Of a DNA stretch of 64,000 nucleotides, positions 48,057 through 56,347 are shown piece after piece. The notes under the pieces were generated by a model. That model had not been told where the DNA came from. It ran no database searches and was given only the letters and a program-made list of their open reading frames with translations. Source of the stretch: Opitutaceae bacterium. GTDB taxonomy: Bacteria; Verrucomicrobiota; Verrucomicrobiia; Opitutales; Opitutaceae. The translations under genes were made by a program, and so were the position numbers. Where the stretch lies: the NCBI GenBank assembly GCA_027490995.1, contig JAIXWY010000011.1, positions 806,001 to 870,000 of the forward strand, written 5' to 3'. The first letter of the stretch is position 1. Every line of letters begins with the position of its first letter.

Positions 48057-49406
48057 TTATTGCAAGGCTCTCTCCGAATCGGTTCCGAGCAACCAGAGCC
48101 CTTGTGCCACTCCTTGGCAAAGAGGGCCGACAGTCACACCACACTCTGGCCTCAGTCTCACATGCCGCACCGCGGACGCAAGCTCCCCCGGGAACCAGTG
48201 GAACCAAAGTCCAGCCATCTCATGACCACACGCAGCGAGTAGCGGGAGCCACGCGTCACAGACCAATGAATCAAAACGCCCTCCCCTGACCACGCCTCCA
48301 GCCACGGCGAGGCGTAGGGATTCCCGCAGGCGCGGCAGGTCCATGCTTCGACGCGCGTTGGCTACATCGCCATCGACACCTGGGTCCGTCGGCCAAGGAA
48401 CGTTCCGAAGTACCTCCGGCCACTCTGGAATCCGGGCGACCCACTCAGCATACTGCTGCAAACGGCGCTGCGGATGATTAGCAGGGCGGACTCCCTGCAC
48501 GGTCCAACGCGGCTGCTGCGCCGCCCACGCGAGCCCGGAAACCTCGTGCCCCTGCTGCCATGCCGAAAGCGGCCAGGCACCCGCGACCTGCAACATCGCG
48601 GCGCGATTGGGACCAGCCCCCAGCGCCTGCAGCGCCGCGTGATGACACGCCTCCGTCCACCCGAGACGCTCCAGTCGGAGTCGCGCCCAACGCACCTTCT
48701 CATTCCAACGCGCGACACCAGCCGCGACGATCCGCGCCCGGCGCTCGGCGGGCGCATATCGCTGCAGGACATCAAGAATCCGCGTCTCGGGTCGACCGGC
48801 CAACCGCTCGACCACCTCATCCGCCGCATAGTCCTCTAAGCCCCGCCGAAGCAACGGCAGAAGGACGAGGATTGGAATCCGCCGTTCCTCCCTTCCCTTC
48901 GTCCATGCCTCCACCGTTGGAAACAGGACTGCGTGCAGGACCACTCCGTCGTAGGCGGGATCGATGCCGTGACCGTGTGCATGCCAGTCTCGCTCCCACA
49001 GATGCACCTCGACATCGCCCACTCGCCGACCGCCGTCGATCTCAAGAACAGCCGAGCCAAAATCGGGTCCTCCGAGGTGATTCCATCGCCCCGGCTCAAG
49101 CACGCGCACCCTCCGCCCATCCTCCAGCCGTGCATCGCGGTCCTCTACTTCGCGCCGCAGCCACAGCTTCTGCAGCACTCTCTCTGGGAAAACAAACGAT
49201 CCATACTCCCCTGAAATCTCTGCCACCGCCTCCACTTTCGGAAATCCTTCCGTCGCGACCGCCTCAAGGACGGCCCCCTCTGAAGGACTCTCAAGGTCAC
49301 CTTCAACCTTAGCCCGCGCAGCAATGTCGACCATGCCCAACCCGATGCGTGCGGCGGGAAAAGGTACATCCTGAGATCGCCCCAATCTAGGGGTCGTGGA
49401 ATCCAT
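48057..49406 (-). CDS. DUF2851 family protein
   Basis: 449 residues (start uncertain; an internal Met 24 codons later is also possible). The family core is clear: LQKLWLRREVEDRDARLEDG, RVLEPGRWNHLGGPDFGSAV, GDVEVHLWERDWHAHGHG and YDGVVLHAVLF. DUF2851 is of unknown function; the N-terminal part has acidic and His residues reminiscent of a nuclease or metal site, but no activity is established. It lies directly upstream of nusA on the same strand, where rimP usually sits, and is divergent from the band-7 gene. Confidence 0.88.
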   Translation of the reverse strand: MDSTTPRLGRSQDVPFPAARIGLGMVDIAARAKVEGDLESPSEGAVLEAVATEGFPKVEAVAEISGEYGSFVFPERVLQKLWLRREVEDRDARLEDGRRVRVLEPGRWNHLGGPDFGSAVLEIDGGRRVGDVEVHLWERDWHAHGHGIDPAYDGVVLHAVLFPTVEAWTKGREERRIPILVLLPLLRRGLEDYAADEVVERLAGRPETRILDVLQRYAPAERRARIVAAGVARWNEKVRWARLRLERLGWTEACHHAALQALGAGPNRAAMLQVAGAWPLSAWQQGHEVSGLAWAAQQPRWTVQGVRPANHPQRRLQQYAEWVARIPEWPEVLRNVPWPTDPGVDGDVANARRSMDLPRLRESLRLAVAGGVVRGGRFDSLVCDAWLPLLAACGHEMAGLWFHWFPGELASAVRHVRLRPECGVTVGPLCQGVAQGLWLLGTDSERALQ

Positions 49407-49473
49407 GGGCCGGATTCCTTCCGCTCCGCACTTGCGACGCGGCCGCTCTCGATTGTATTACTCCCTCTACATC

Positions 49474-50310
49474 ATGAATCCCGGAAAATTGATCGGCTTT
49501 GGCATCATCATCGTCGTGGCGGTCCTCGCGCTCGCTCAGGCGACGTACGTGGTGGATCCCGGCTTTCGCGGCGTCCTCGTCACGCTCGGCAAGGTGAGCG
49601 AGGAAGCCAAGCCGGAGGGATTCGGAACAAAGAGTCCCTTTATCTCGCACCTCGTGCGAGTGCCAGTCCGGCAGCTCTCGCAGGCCTTGCCGGCGGAGTG
49701 CTACTCGTCCGACCTGCAGCAGGTGAACGTGATGCTGCGCGTCCTTTACCGCATTCCCGAGAACCAGGTCGTCAACATTTACAAGAACTACGCCGGCGAC
49801 CCCTTCGACAGCCTCGTGGCTCCGCGCCTGCAGGAGGCCCTGAAGGAAGTGACGGCCCTCCAGAGCGCCGAGCAGATCGTGCGGCGGCGCGAGGAGGTCA
49901 AGAACCGTACTCTCGCCGGAGCGAGGGAGAAGGTCGCCGGGCTCCTCGTGATCGAGGACTTGGTCATCGAAAACATCACGCTCTCCAAGGAGCTTGAGGC
50001 CGCCATCGAGGCCAAGATGGTGCAGGAACAGGAAGCCGCCAAGTCGCGCTTCACGCAGCAGAAGACGCAGATCGAGGCGGAGACCGCCATCATCCGGGCC
50101 AAGGGCGAAGCCGAGGCGATCCGCATCCGCGGCGAGGCGCTGCGCGACACCCCGGGCCTGATCCAACTCCAGATCGTCGAGAAATGGGACGGCAAGGCGC
50201 CTCTGGTCATCGGCGGCACGGGCGGCGAATCCAGCGGCACGAACTTCATCCTGCCGTTGAATAATCTGCCGATTCCCTCGACGACGGCGCCGGCCGCGCG
50301 GCGCCCCTGA
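49474..50310 (+). CDS. SPFH/band 7 (prohibitin-like) membrane protein
   Basis: 278 residues from MNPGKLIGFGIIIVVAVLAL. One N-terminal membrane helix is followed by the prohibitin-type SPFH domain (TYVVDPGFRGVLVTLGKVSE, about 22-200) and a coiled-coil of Glu/Ala/Gln-rich repeats (KMVQEQEAAKSRFTQQKTQI, then IIRAKGEAEAIRIRGEAL). Members form oligomeric rings or scaffolds at the inner membrane and often regulate FtsH-type proteases. The next gene, five bases on, encodes a two-helix membrane protein and is likely a partner. Confidence 0.9.
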   Translation: MNPGKLIGFGIIIVVAVLALAQATYVVDPGFRGVLVTLGKVSEEAKPEGFGTKSPFISHLVRVPVRQLSQALPAECYSSDLQQVNVMLRVLYRIPENQVVNIYKNYAGDPFDSLVAPRLQEALKEVTALQSAEQIVRRREEVKNRTLAGAREKVAGLLVIEDLVIENITLSKELEAAIEAKMVQEQEAAKSRFTQQKTQIEAETAIIRAKGEAEAIRIRGEALRDTPGLIQLQIVEKWDGKAPLVIGGTGGESSGTNFILPLNNLPIPSTTAPAARRP

Positions 50311-50314
50311 GGCC

Positions 50315-50542
50315 ATGCGTCGAACCAACGAGTTTCGCGTCAACCCCCCACCCTCGCGGTGGGGCCGCACCGCCGCTTGGATCGGCGCGGTGGGCGCTCT
50401 CGTGCTAATCGCCGTCCTGTTCCCGCGCGCCCTCGCGTTCGCGGAACTCGCCGCCCGCGAGCTCCGTGTTTTCTGGTGGCTAATCTTGCTGCTCGCCCTC
50501 GGAGTCTGGTTGGCGTTCTTCGCCAGCAAGCGGCGCTCGTAG
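50315..50542 (+). CDS. Small two-helix membrane protein
   Basis: 75 residues with a basic N-terminus and two predicted membrane helices (AAWIGAVGALVLIAVLFPRA and VFWWLILLLALGVWLAFFAS), ending KRRS. It starts five bases after the band-7 stop. The last codons and stop lie inside the first partial unit of a degenerate ~80-base repeat array. I do not recognise a family; it may assist the SPFH protein. Confidence 0.65.
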   Translation: MRRTNEFRVNPPPSRWGRTAAWIGAVGALVLIAVLFPRALAFAELAARELRVFWWLILLLALGVWLAFFASKRRS

Positions 50543-50791
50543 TCGATCAGCCACTACCGCAAACCCCCGCCCGGCGCTTGTCGGCGCCAAGCGGGGTTCT
50601 TCGCCAGCATGCGAAGACCGTAGTCGATCGACCGATCCGTCGATCCCGCACCCCGTGCTCGTCCCCATCAGCGGGTTCGTTGCCGGCCGGCAGCGTCGGC
50701 AGTTAATCAGACACTCTCACCATCCCGCGCCCGGCCTCGTCTGCGCCGGCGGGAAAACCGCCGGCGGCCGAGGAGACCGATCCGCGATCAG
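50515..50791. repeat. Degenerate tandem repeats of about 80 bases
   Basis: Anchors recur at regular spacing: GTTCTTCGCCAGCA at 50515 and 50596, GTTCGTTGCC at 50675, GAAAACCGCC at 50753; and unit ends AGTCGATCAG at 50541, AGTCGATCGA at 50622, AGTTAATCAG at 50701, CCGCGATCAG at 50782. That gives one partial and three full units of 79-81 bases. Units also share CCCGC..CCGG..CTCGTC..GCGCC..GCGGG. The array spans the 3' end of the small membrane protein gene to the stop codon of the convergent SIMPL gene. Confidence 0.65.
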
Positions 50792-51528
50792 CGCAGCGAG
50801 AAGGACGCACTCACGGTCGCGGTGATGGTCTTCTCCAGCGCCGTCGTGTCGTTGTTCCCTTCCCAACTCGTTGCTGTGCTATGCAGCGGGTTGATCTGGA
50901 TCACACCCATCCGCGCCTCGCGTAGGCCGCGGATCGCCCGACCACCGTTCTCCGCGATCTGGTTCGCCCGCGCTCGCGCATCCTTGGTCGCCTCCGCCAT
51001 CATCTCCACTTTCGCCTCACCCGCCTTGGTGTAGATGAACTCCATCGAATCCGAAACAAAGGTGACGCCCTGCTCGAGCAACTCCGCACTCTCGGTCGCC
51101 AGCCCGGGCACGCGGTCGACGTCCGGGGAACGCACTTCCACGACCTGATTCAGCCGGTAGCCGACGCGTCGATTGGTGGACTCAGCGCCATCGCGCAGCG
51201 TCACCCGCTCGGTGACCTCGCGGATCTGCACCGGACCGACGGCGATCTCCCGCAGGCCGCGCTCCGTCAGGAAGCGTTGCACTTTGGCAAAGTCCTCGCG
51301 GAGCCGCTGGTGGGCGGCGAGGAGCGTCGGCGCTTCGACTTGGTAGGACGAGCGCCAGATCACGAGATCGGAGCGCACGCTGCGTCGGGCGGATCCGGTG
51401 ACCGAGATGAGTTGCGACTCCGAGATGCGGGTCCAGGCACCGGCGAGGACCAGGGAGGCAAAAGCAATCCCGGCGGCGAGAAAAACGCCGGCGAGGACGC
51501 CGAAAAGATGTGGGCGGGAAGAATCCAT
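50788..51528 (-). CDS. SIMPL (DUF541) domain protein
   Basis: 246 residues from MDSSRPHLFGVLAGVFLAAG, with GGAG about ten bases before the ATG. An N-terminal signal or anchor helix is followed by the SIMPL domain (VTGSARRSVRSDLVIWRSSY, VGYRLNQVVEVRSPDVDRVP, ATKDARARANQIAENGGRAI). SIMPL proteins are periplasmic and oligomerise; the function is poorly defined (oxidative-stress and envelope roles have been proposed for relatives). It is convergent with the band-7 gene pair across the repeat array. Confidence 0.85.
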   Translation of the reverse strand: MDSSRPHLFGVLAGVFLAAGIAFASLVLAGAWTRISESQLISVTGSARRSVRSDLVIWRSSYQVEAPTLLAAHQRLREDFAKVQRFLTERGLREIAVGPVQIREVTERVTLRDGAESTNRRVGYRLNQVVEVRSPDVDRVPGLATESAELLEQGVTFVSDSMEFIYTKAGEAKVEMMAEATKDARARANQIAENGGRAIRGLREARMGVIQINPLHSTATSWEGNNDTTALEKTITATVSASFSLR

Positions 51529-51747
51529 AGGTGGCGCTCCATGCATCCGCTCGCGTCGCCGGGAGTCCAGCGGAATGCGGCAATTGTGAATAAGCTCCCG
51601 CCCCCCGACGTCGGCTCGGCCCAAGGACGCCCCCGGCCACCGCCCCGCGCGTTTTGACGTTGCGGCGGGGCGCGCGCTTTGCACCCTCACCCACGACCTA
51701 GTCAGGGTCGCCGCACCCGGCCGCTCCGGTGATGCAACGACCCCACC

Positions 51748-51835
51748 GGAGAGGTGGCAGAGTGGTCTATCGCGACGGTCTTGAAAACCGTTGGGCCGAA
51801 AGGTCCCGGGGGTTCGAATCCCTCCCTCTCCGCCA
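51748..51835 (+). tRNA. tRNA-Ser (TGA)
   Basis: Complete class II tRNA with long variable arm: acceptor GGAGAGG/CCTCTCC, D-arm GGCAGAGTGGTCTATCGC, anticodon stem-loop ACGGT-CTTGAAA-ACCGT with anticodon TGA, T-arm CGGGGGTTCGAATCCCTC-type, and encoded GCCA end. The anticodon reads UCA and, by wobble, other UCN codons. Confidence 0.97.
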
Positions 51836-51908
51836 GACTCTTCGCCGCCAACAGCGGGCAGGCCGGAACGCGTGTAGCCTCACGTACGTGGAGCAGACGC
51901 TGCGCCGA

Positions 51909-54900
51909 TCAGCGCCTAGGATTCATGAGGCTTAGACCCATGAGGCCCACTACCACCTCCGGCGAGAGGGTCTCCAGCGTGACCGACTCGAGGGCGACGT
52001 CACGACGCAGCTTCCACGACAGCACCATCGCGCGACACTCCTGCCCAAGCTGCACCTGCGGCGGCGGCTCGTCCGGTAGCGCAAACGCATCCACCGTGGA
52101 ATCGTAGTCCAACCCGCCCCACGAACTCAGGTTCCAGTAGTTCAGCGGCGGGACGAGATCCAAGCGCTCCTCCACCCCATCCGCGTAGCGGAAACGCAGC
52201 ACGGCGTTGGCGATGCGAAAATGCATCGGGAATGTCGACCCAGCGACCAGCAGCCACGCCACTTCGGCTGACTGGCCAACGGGCACGGTGATCGTACGAG
52301 GCCAGTTATCCCACCGAGACGTAAACGCGATGTTGCGGGCATCGTCCCACACCTGAAAGCGCGCTCCCTGCGGGGTGACCAGAACGCCGCTGGCATCCTT
52401 CAGCTGTGCGAGATTCTGCAGGCCAATCACCGGCGGCTTGTCGCCCCAGTGAGTGAATGTCCATGCCGACCAGCCATCCGTACCCAAACGAAGAGATACG
52501 GTCTCCGGTCGGGGTGAAAGGTACGCTTGCTGAAAGATCGTCCGAACATCACCGTTGAGGTGCCTCCTCACGTCGACGGTCGCCCATTGCGCCGCCGGCG
52601 GCACCTGACGCGGGGTCTGCACCGCCGCCCGCGCCGCGGCGTCCGGATCATCGATGCGACACTTGTAGACTAAGCGCTGCGGCAGTTCTCCGACCTGCAC
52701 GTCGGCGAGCACCACGACATGTCCCGGGCGCGCTCCCCAGCGCGCCGCGATCCGATCACCCTCAACCTGCGGTTCCGCCAGCGCTCCCTGTGGATCATTC
52801 ACTGAGGTCAGTTTCCCCGGCGCGACGGTCCACTCGAAAGGTCGGTTAACTTCACCGACCACCGCGACCGGATTCGTGACCGGAACGCGCCGCTCGACGT
52901 AAATGACGACCTCGGCCGAACGCCGCGAGGAGGCTCGGAGCCGCAACCACGTGCAACCAAGACCGGGCTCGACCGTCCACGGTGCATCCGCTCCATCGAT
53001 CGTCACGCGGGCCACCCGCTCGGCCCGCACGGGCAGGCGAAACTCCAGCGCCGCCTCACGCGTGAGGGAAACGGTGTAGCGGTCGCGATCCTCGTCTCGA
53101 ACGAAGCGGAACGAGAAATCCGCGGTTCTCAGCGCTGCTGAGGGCCACGCGGTGGGCAACGCGGGACGGAACAACACCGTTCCGTTGGGGTAATCCGGCT
53201 CGTAACCAAACAGTCCGTTCACCACCGCTCGCGGGAACATGTTCACGCTGTCGCCGAAGTCTACTCCCGCCCCAATGTGACTGAAGCCGCCCGGAACACC
53301 GCCCGCATACGCCGATTCCAGAAGCGCGCCCCGGATGAGATCCCACGCTTCGTCGGCAAGTCCGGTCTGGGCGTATGCCAATGCGAGGGCCCAAACGTCG
53401 CCATTGAAGATGTCGCGCACCGACCACTTACTCGGCACCCAGTTGGAGAGTTGGCAGAGGGATCCGCCGTAGGGAAGGCGGATGCGCTCCAGTCCCCACT
53501 CGGTGAAATGCAGCGCCTGCGCGGCTTCAACGGGCGTGACCATCCCCGCCTCAATCGGCAGGTACTGGCTGAGCGTCCACGCATCGGGATGCACGCGATG
53601 CGGAGGTTCCTGCTCAAGGTAGAGCCCGAAGTGCCCCCGCTCCCGGAGCCAGAGCTTGTCGCGCAGCGCGCGCTGGATGTGATCAGCCGATTGCTGGTGT
53701 CGCGCAGCCGCAGCCATGTCTCCGGCCCGACGGGCAAGATCGCGCGCGGCAAGATGAGCGGTGAAAACGTACGCGGACTGCTCGACGCTACCGCCGCCGT
53801 TGTACCACACGGAGTCGGTCGGGAGCGTATTGATGTAGCTTTCGTACAATCCATCACCATCCGGATCGAAACACTCCCTCGCCCACTCTAGGTGCCGCTC
53901 CAGGGCCGGCCTCAGGCCGCGCTCCAGGTCAGTATCCGCGGTGGCCCGCCAGCTCTGGATCGTCTGATCGAAGAACTGGGTCTGCGTGTCGTACATGTCA
54001 TACGGCGTCGCGATCTTGCCGCGGCCGAAGAAGCGCGATTTCGACGACTGCTGCGTTCCGAGGCGGACCGGATCCGGATCCGGCTTCTCTTTGTCGGGCG
54101 CGTGAGTGACTTGGCGCGCGAAGTAGACCGCGGCGTTCGCCGCCACACGGTCATGCCAGCCCAACGCCGTGGACCCGGAAATGACGCGCCAGCCGAGGAA
54201 CGGAATGTTGAACGACAGCGTGCCGTGATGGAACACGGACGTCTGCTGGTGATAGAGTGCGTCGATGGGATGTCCGACGGCAGCGAGCGCGGCATCGAGA
54301 AACGGATCCGGCGTCTCCGCCGCGAGGCGCTCGCTCGCCGCTTGATGGGCCCATGATTCGGTGAATACGGACGATGCGTCTCGCTCGGCCCACACCTCGC
54401 CCCCCTTCACGCTGGAAAACAACCAGTGGATCGTGGCGGCTCCGGGCTGCAGTTCGATGACGCCACCCGCCGCCGGGAGCGCCTCGGCGGCGGTCGCGGC
54501 CAACCGTTGCGGGGACTCGGCCCCCGACGCATCCACCACGCGCAGGTCTCCGGATCGATCCGCCCCACCCACGAGTTCGTGAGAAGCTGTGGCGCTGGTC
54601 CGCAGGCGCACTCGATTACCCTCGATGCGAACCTCATTGCCGGCGGACCACTCCGGCATCAGCCCGTAGCTCAGCGCCGGTTTGCGCGGATCGCCCTTTC
54701 GCAGGATGTGCGGATTACCGCGCATCACGGGATCCCAGTCACCGCGGGTCGCCGAGCCCGGGCCACCCAGCATCCAGACCAACCGATCGCCCGCTCTCAA
54801 ACCGTCCGCGCGCAGTCGCAGCGCAAATCCCTCGCGGTCCGACAGCGGAACCGCCTCCAGACGCAGCTGAACCCCGGGAAGCGAAGGATCGGACATCCGC

Positions 54901-55355
54901 CATGTCATGCGACCGCCACGATACCGCGCCTCTACCTCGGCGTACTCGTGCCACCACGGACCGCGATCCTCGCGCACAATGCCAGCGGCGAAGGTACCGC
55001 GGCCCAGCAGACGGACCAAGGGACGATCTCCGGTGAGCACGACGGCTCGGCCCTGCGAGATGCCGTATAGGGGCCGGTTGTTGAACGCCGTGCGGTTGAA
55101 GCCGACAATATCGCCGTCCGCGGCCGTATAGCGCAACCCACCCGAGGTCAGGTACTCCGGCGTGAAAATCTGTCCTGGCTCCCGCCATGCCGGCTCCGGC
55201 GCGGGCGGTGCGGCGTGGAGCACCGCGACAAAGGCGGCGGACGCCGCGACAAACGGTCGAAGGCAACGCTGGAGCAAAGCCAGTCCGCGCCCCTCCATGA
55301 GCGACTCAGGCGATGCGCGGGAGGCCATCCGGACGTGGTGCGAAAAAGGGATCAT
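51909..55355 (-). CDS. Very large exported glycosidase-like protein (DUF4450-like, six-hairpin fold)
   Basis: About 1148 residues; several starts are possible (ATG 55355, 55328 or 55298, the last giving a compact signal peptide MEGRGLALLQRCLRPFVAAS...). The N-terminal third resembles DUF4450: FTPEYLTSGGLRYTA, FNRTAFNNRPLYGISQGRAV, TFAAGIVREDRGPWWHEYAE. The middle is an (alpha/alpha)6 glycosidase-like barrel: DTQTQFFDQTIQSWRATADT, ARECFDPDGDGLYESYINTL, WYNGGGSVEQSAYVFTAHLA, HIGAGVDFGDSVNMFPRAVV. The C-terminal ~350 residues are beta-sandwich-like. It probably hydrolyses a plant or algal polysaccharide side chain; the substrate is unknown. It stands alone, with no PUL genes beside it. Confidence 0.75.
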   Translation of the reverse strand: MIPFSHHVRMASRASPESLMEGRGLALLQRCLRPFVAASAAFVAVLHAAPPAPEPAWREPGQIFTPEYLTSGGLRYTAADGDIVGFNRTAFNNRPLYGISQGRAVVLTGDRPLVRLLGRGTFAAGIVREDRGPWWHEYAEVEARYRGGRMTWRMSDPSLPGVQLRLEAVPLSDREGFALRLRADGLRAGDRLVWMLGGPGSATRGDWDPVMRGNPHILRKGDPRKPALSYGLMPEWSAGNEVRIEGNRVRLRTSATASHELVGGADRSGDLRVVDASGAESPQRLAATAAEALPAAGGVIELQPGAATIHWLFSSVKGGEVWAERDASSVFTESWAHQAASERLAAETPDPFLDAALAAVGHPIDALYHQQTSVFHHGTLSFNIPFLGWRVISGSTALGWHDRVAANAAVYFARQVTHAPDKEKPDPDPVRLGTQQSSKSRFFGRGKIATPYDMYDTQTQFFDQTIQSWRATADTDLERGLRPALERHLEWARECFDPDGDGLYESYINTLPTDSVWYNGGGSVEQSAYVFTAHLAARDLARRAGDMAAAARHQQSADHIQRALRDKLWLRERGHFGLYLEQEPPHRVHPDAWTLSQYLPIEAGMVTPVEAAQALHFTEWGLERIRLPYGGSLCQLSNWVPSKWSVRDIFNGDVWALALAYAQTGLADEAWDLIRGALLESAYAGGVPGGFSHIGAGVDFGDSVNMFPRAVVNGLFGYEPDYPNGTVLFRPALPTAWPSAALRTADFSFRFVRDEDRDRYTVSLTREAALEFRLPVRAERVARVTIDGADAPWTVEPGLGCTWLRLRASSRRSAEVVIYVERRVPVTNPVAVVGEVNRPFEWTVAPGKLTSVNDPQGALAEPQVEGDRIAARWGARPGHVVVLADVQVGELPQRLVYKCRIDDPDAAARAAVQTPRQVPPAAQWATVDVRRHLNGDVRTIFQQAYLSPRPETVSLRLGTDGWSAWTFTHWGDKPPVIGLQNLAQLKDASGVLVTPQGARFQVWDDARNIAFTSRWDNWPRTITVPVGQSAEVAWLLVAGSTFPMHFRIANAVLRFRYADGVEERLDLVPPLNYWNLSSWGGLDYDSTVDAFALPDEPPPQVQLGQECRAMVLSWKLRRDVALESVTLETLSPEVVVGLMGLSLMNPRR

Positions 55356-55575
55356 CGGAGAGGCGTTCAAGGGAGGTCATTCAGGGAGAGCAGGACAAGC
55401 ATTTCGACAAGGTGGAGGAAGAGGCAACCCCCGGGTCTCGCTTTCGCGGGGCGAGCGCGGCGGAGGGGCTGAACCCGACAGCTCCGGCCGACTCGCCCGC
55501 GCAACGCCGCCTGGATCTGCTGGCTTTGTCGCGGCCAAGAAAGATACCGCTCCCGACATCCGCCCACTTTTCGCA

Positions 55576-55605
55576 TTGAGGACGGGACCCCAATTTTGTG
55601 ATTAT
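55576..55605 (+). promoter_or_regulatory. Candidate promoter for the Hcp-like gene
   Basis: TTGAGG (55576-55581) and GATTAT (55600-55605) are separated by 18 bases, each matching four of six sigma70 consensus bases, inside an AT-rich island (CAATTTTGTGATTATTTTTC) in otherwise GC-rich DNA. The rest of the 55356-55677 gap shows nothing I can name. Confidence 0.4.
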
Positions 55606-55677
55606 TTTTCCGCTACTTACCTCAGCTCCGAAAACGAGCGGTGAACCATGCCTCCGTGCGGCCCAGCACTCATTCCC

Positions 55678-56250
55678 ATGAAGCTTCCGACCCTCCTCAT
55701 CGCTCTCGCCCTGCTCGCCGTCGCTCCGCTGGCGGCCCAGAGGATCTACATCGCACCGACGAACGCCGGCGGAGGAGCCCTCCCGGCGGGGGCGAATTTT
55801 GGCGGCGAGAGCACCGACTCCCGCTACCCGGGCTGGGCTGAGCTGGAGAACGCGGCCTTCTCGTTCGAGAGCGTTGGGGCCGGTGCCGCGGCGCGCGGCG
55901 GCAGGGTGACCGCCGGGCCCTTCGTGATCATCAAGCGCCTAGACGGGTCCAGCCAGTTCTTCCTCACCAACTGCCTGGCGGGCCGGACCATCCCGCTGCT
56001 GACGGTTGAATACGTGAAGCCCGTCGGCGGAACGGGTTTCACCTACCAGATCATCACCCTGAAGGATGTACGGGTGGCGGCGTTCAAGCAGAATGCGCCC
56101 GGCGGGGACAAACTCCCCATGGAGGAGATGACCCTCCTCTACAGTTCGATCGAGCTGACCTACCTCCGTCCCGACGCCGCCGGACGTCCCATTCGCGGTA
56201 GGACCTACGGCTGGAACTTCGGGAGCAACACCGCAATTCCGTCTCCCTGA
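55678..56250 (+). CDS. Secreted Hcp-like protein (type VI tube-protein fold) with signal peptide
   Basis: 190 residues from MKLPTLLIALALLAVAPLAA, a clear Sec signal peptide (ATG 55648 would add ten residues). The mature part matches Hcp1-family text: GESTDSRYPGWAELENAAFS, GPFVIIKRLDGSSQFFLTNC, TIPLLTVEYVKPVGGTGFTY, IITLKDVRVAAFKQ and PMEEMTLLYSSIELTYLRPD. Classic Hcp forms hexameric rings in the T6SS tube and has no signal peptide. No other T6SS genes are in the window. Exported Hcp-fold proteins are known by annotation in Verrucomicrobiota, but their role is unclear. It may form rings in the envelope or outside the cell. Confidence 0.75.
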   Translation: MKLPTLLIALALLAVAPLAAQRIYIAPTNAGGGALPAGANFGGESTDSRYPGWAELENAAFSFESVGAGAAARGGRVTAGPFVIIKRLDGSSQFFLTNCLAGRTIPLLTVEYVKPVGGTGFTYQIITLKDVRVAAFKQNAPGGDKLPMEEMTLLYSSIELTYLRPDAAGRPIRGRTYGWNFGSNTAIPSP

Positions 56251-56347
56251 TTCGCCGCGGGCCGACGGCGAACGGAGGCCCGCGCGATCCCGGGCCGATC
56301 CGTGGTCCGCTGCCCTCGTCTCGACCCCGCGCCGCGGACGAACGGCG

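Noticed and set aside
50515-50791. CRISPR array
   Set aside because: The repeats are tandem and degenerate with no distinct short repeats separated by unique spacers, and there are no cas genes.
55313-55579. 88-codon frame upstream of the Hcp-like gene
   Set aside because: It has low-complexity charged composition, overlaps the start region of the large glycosidase gene on the other strand, and has no homology.
55678-56250. Type VI secretion locus
   Set aside because: Only an Hcp-like protein is present, and it carries a signal peptide; no sheath, baseplate or membrane components are nearby.
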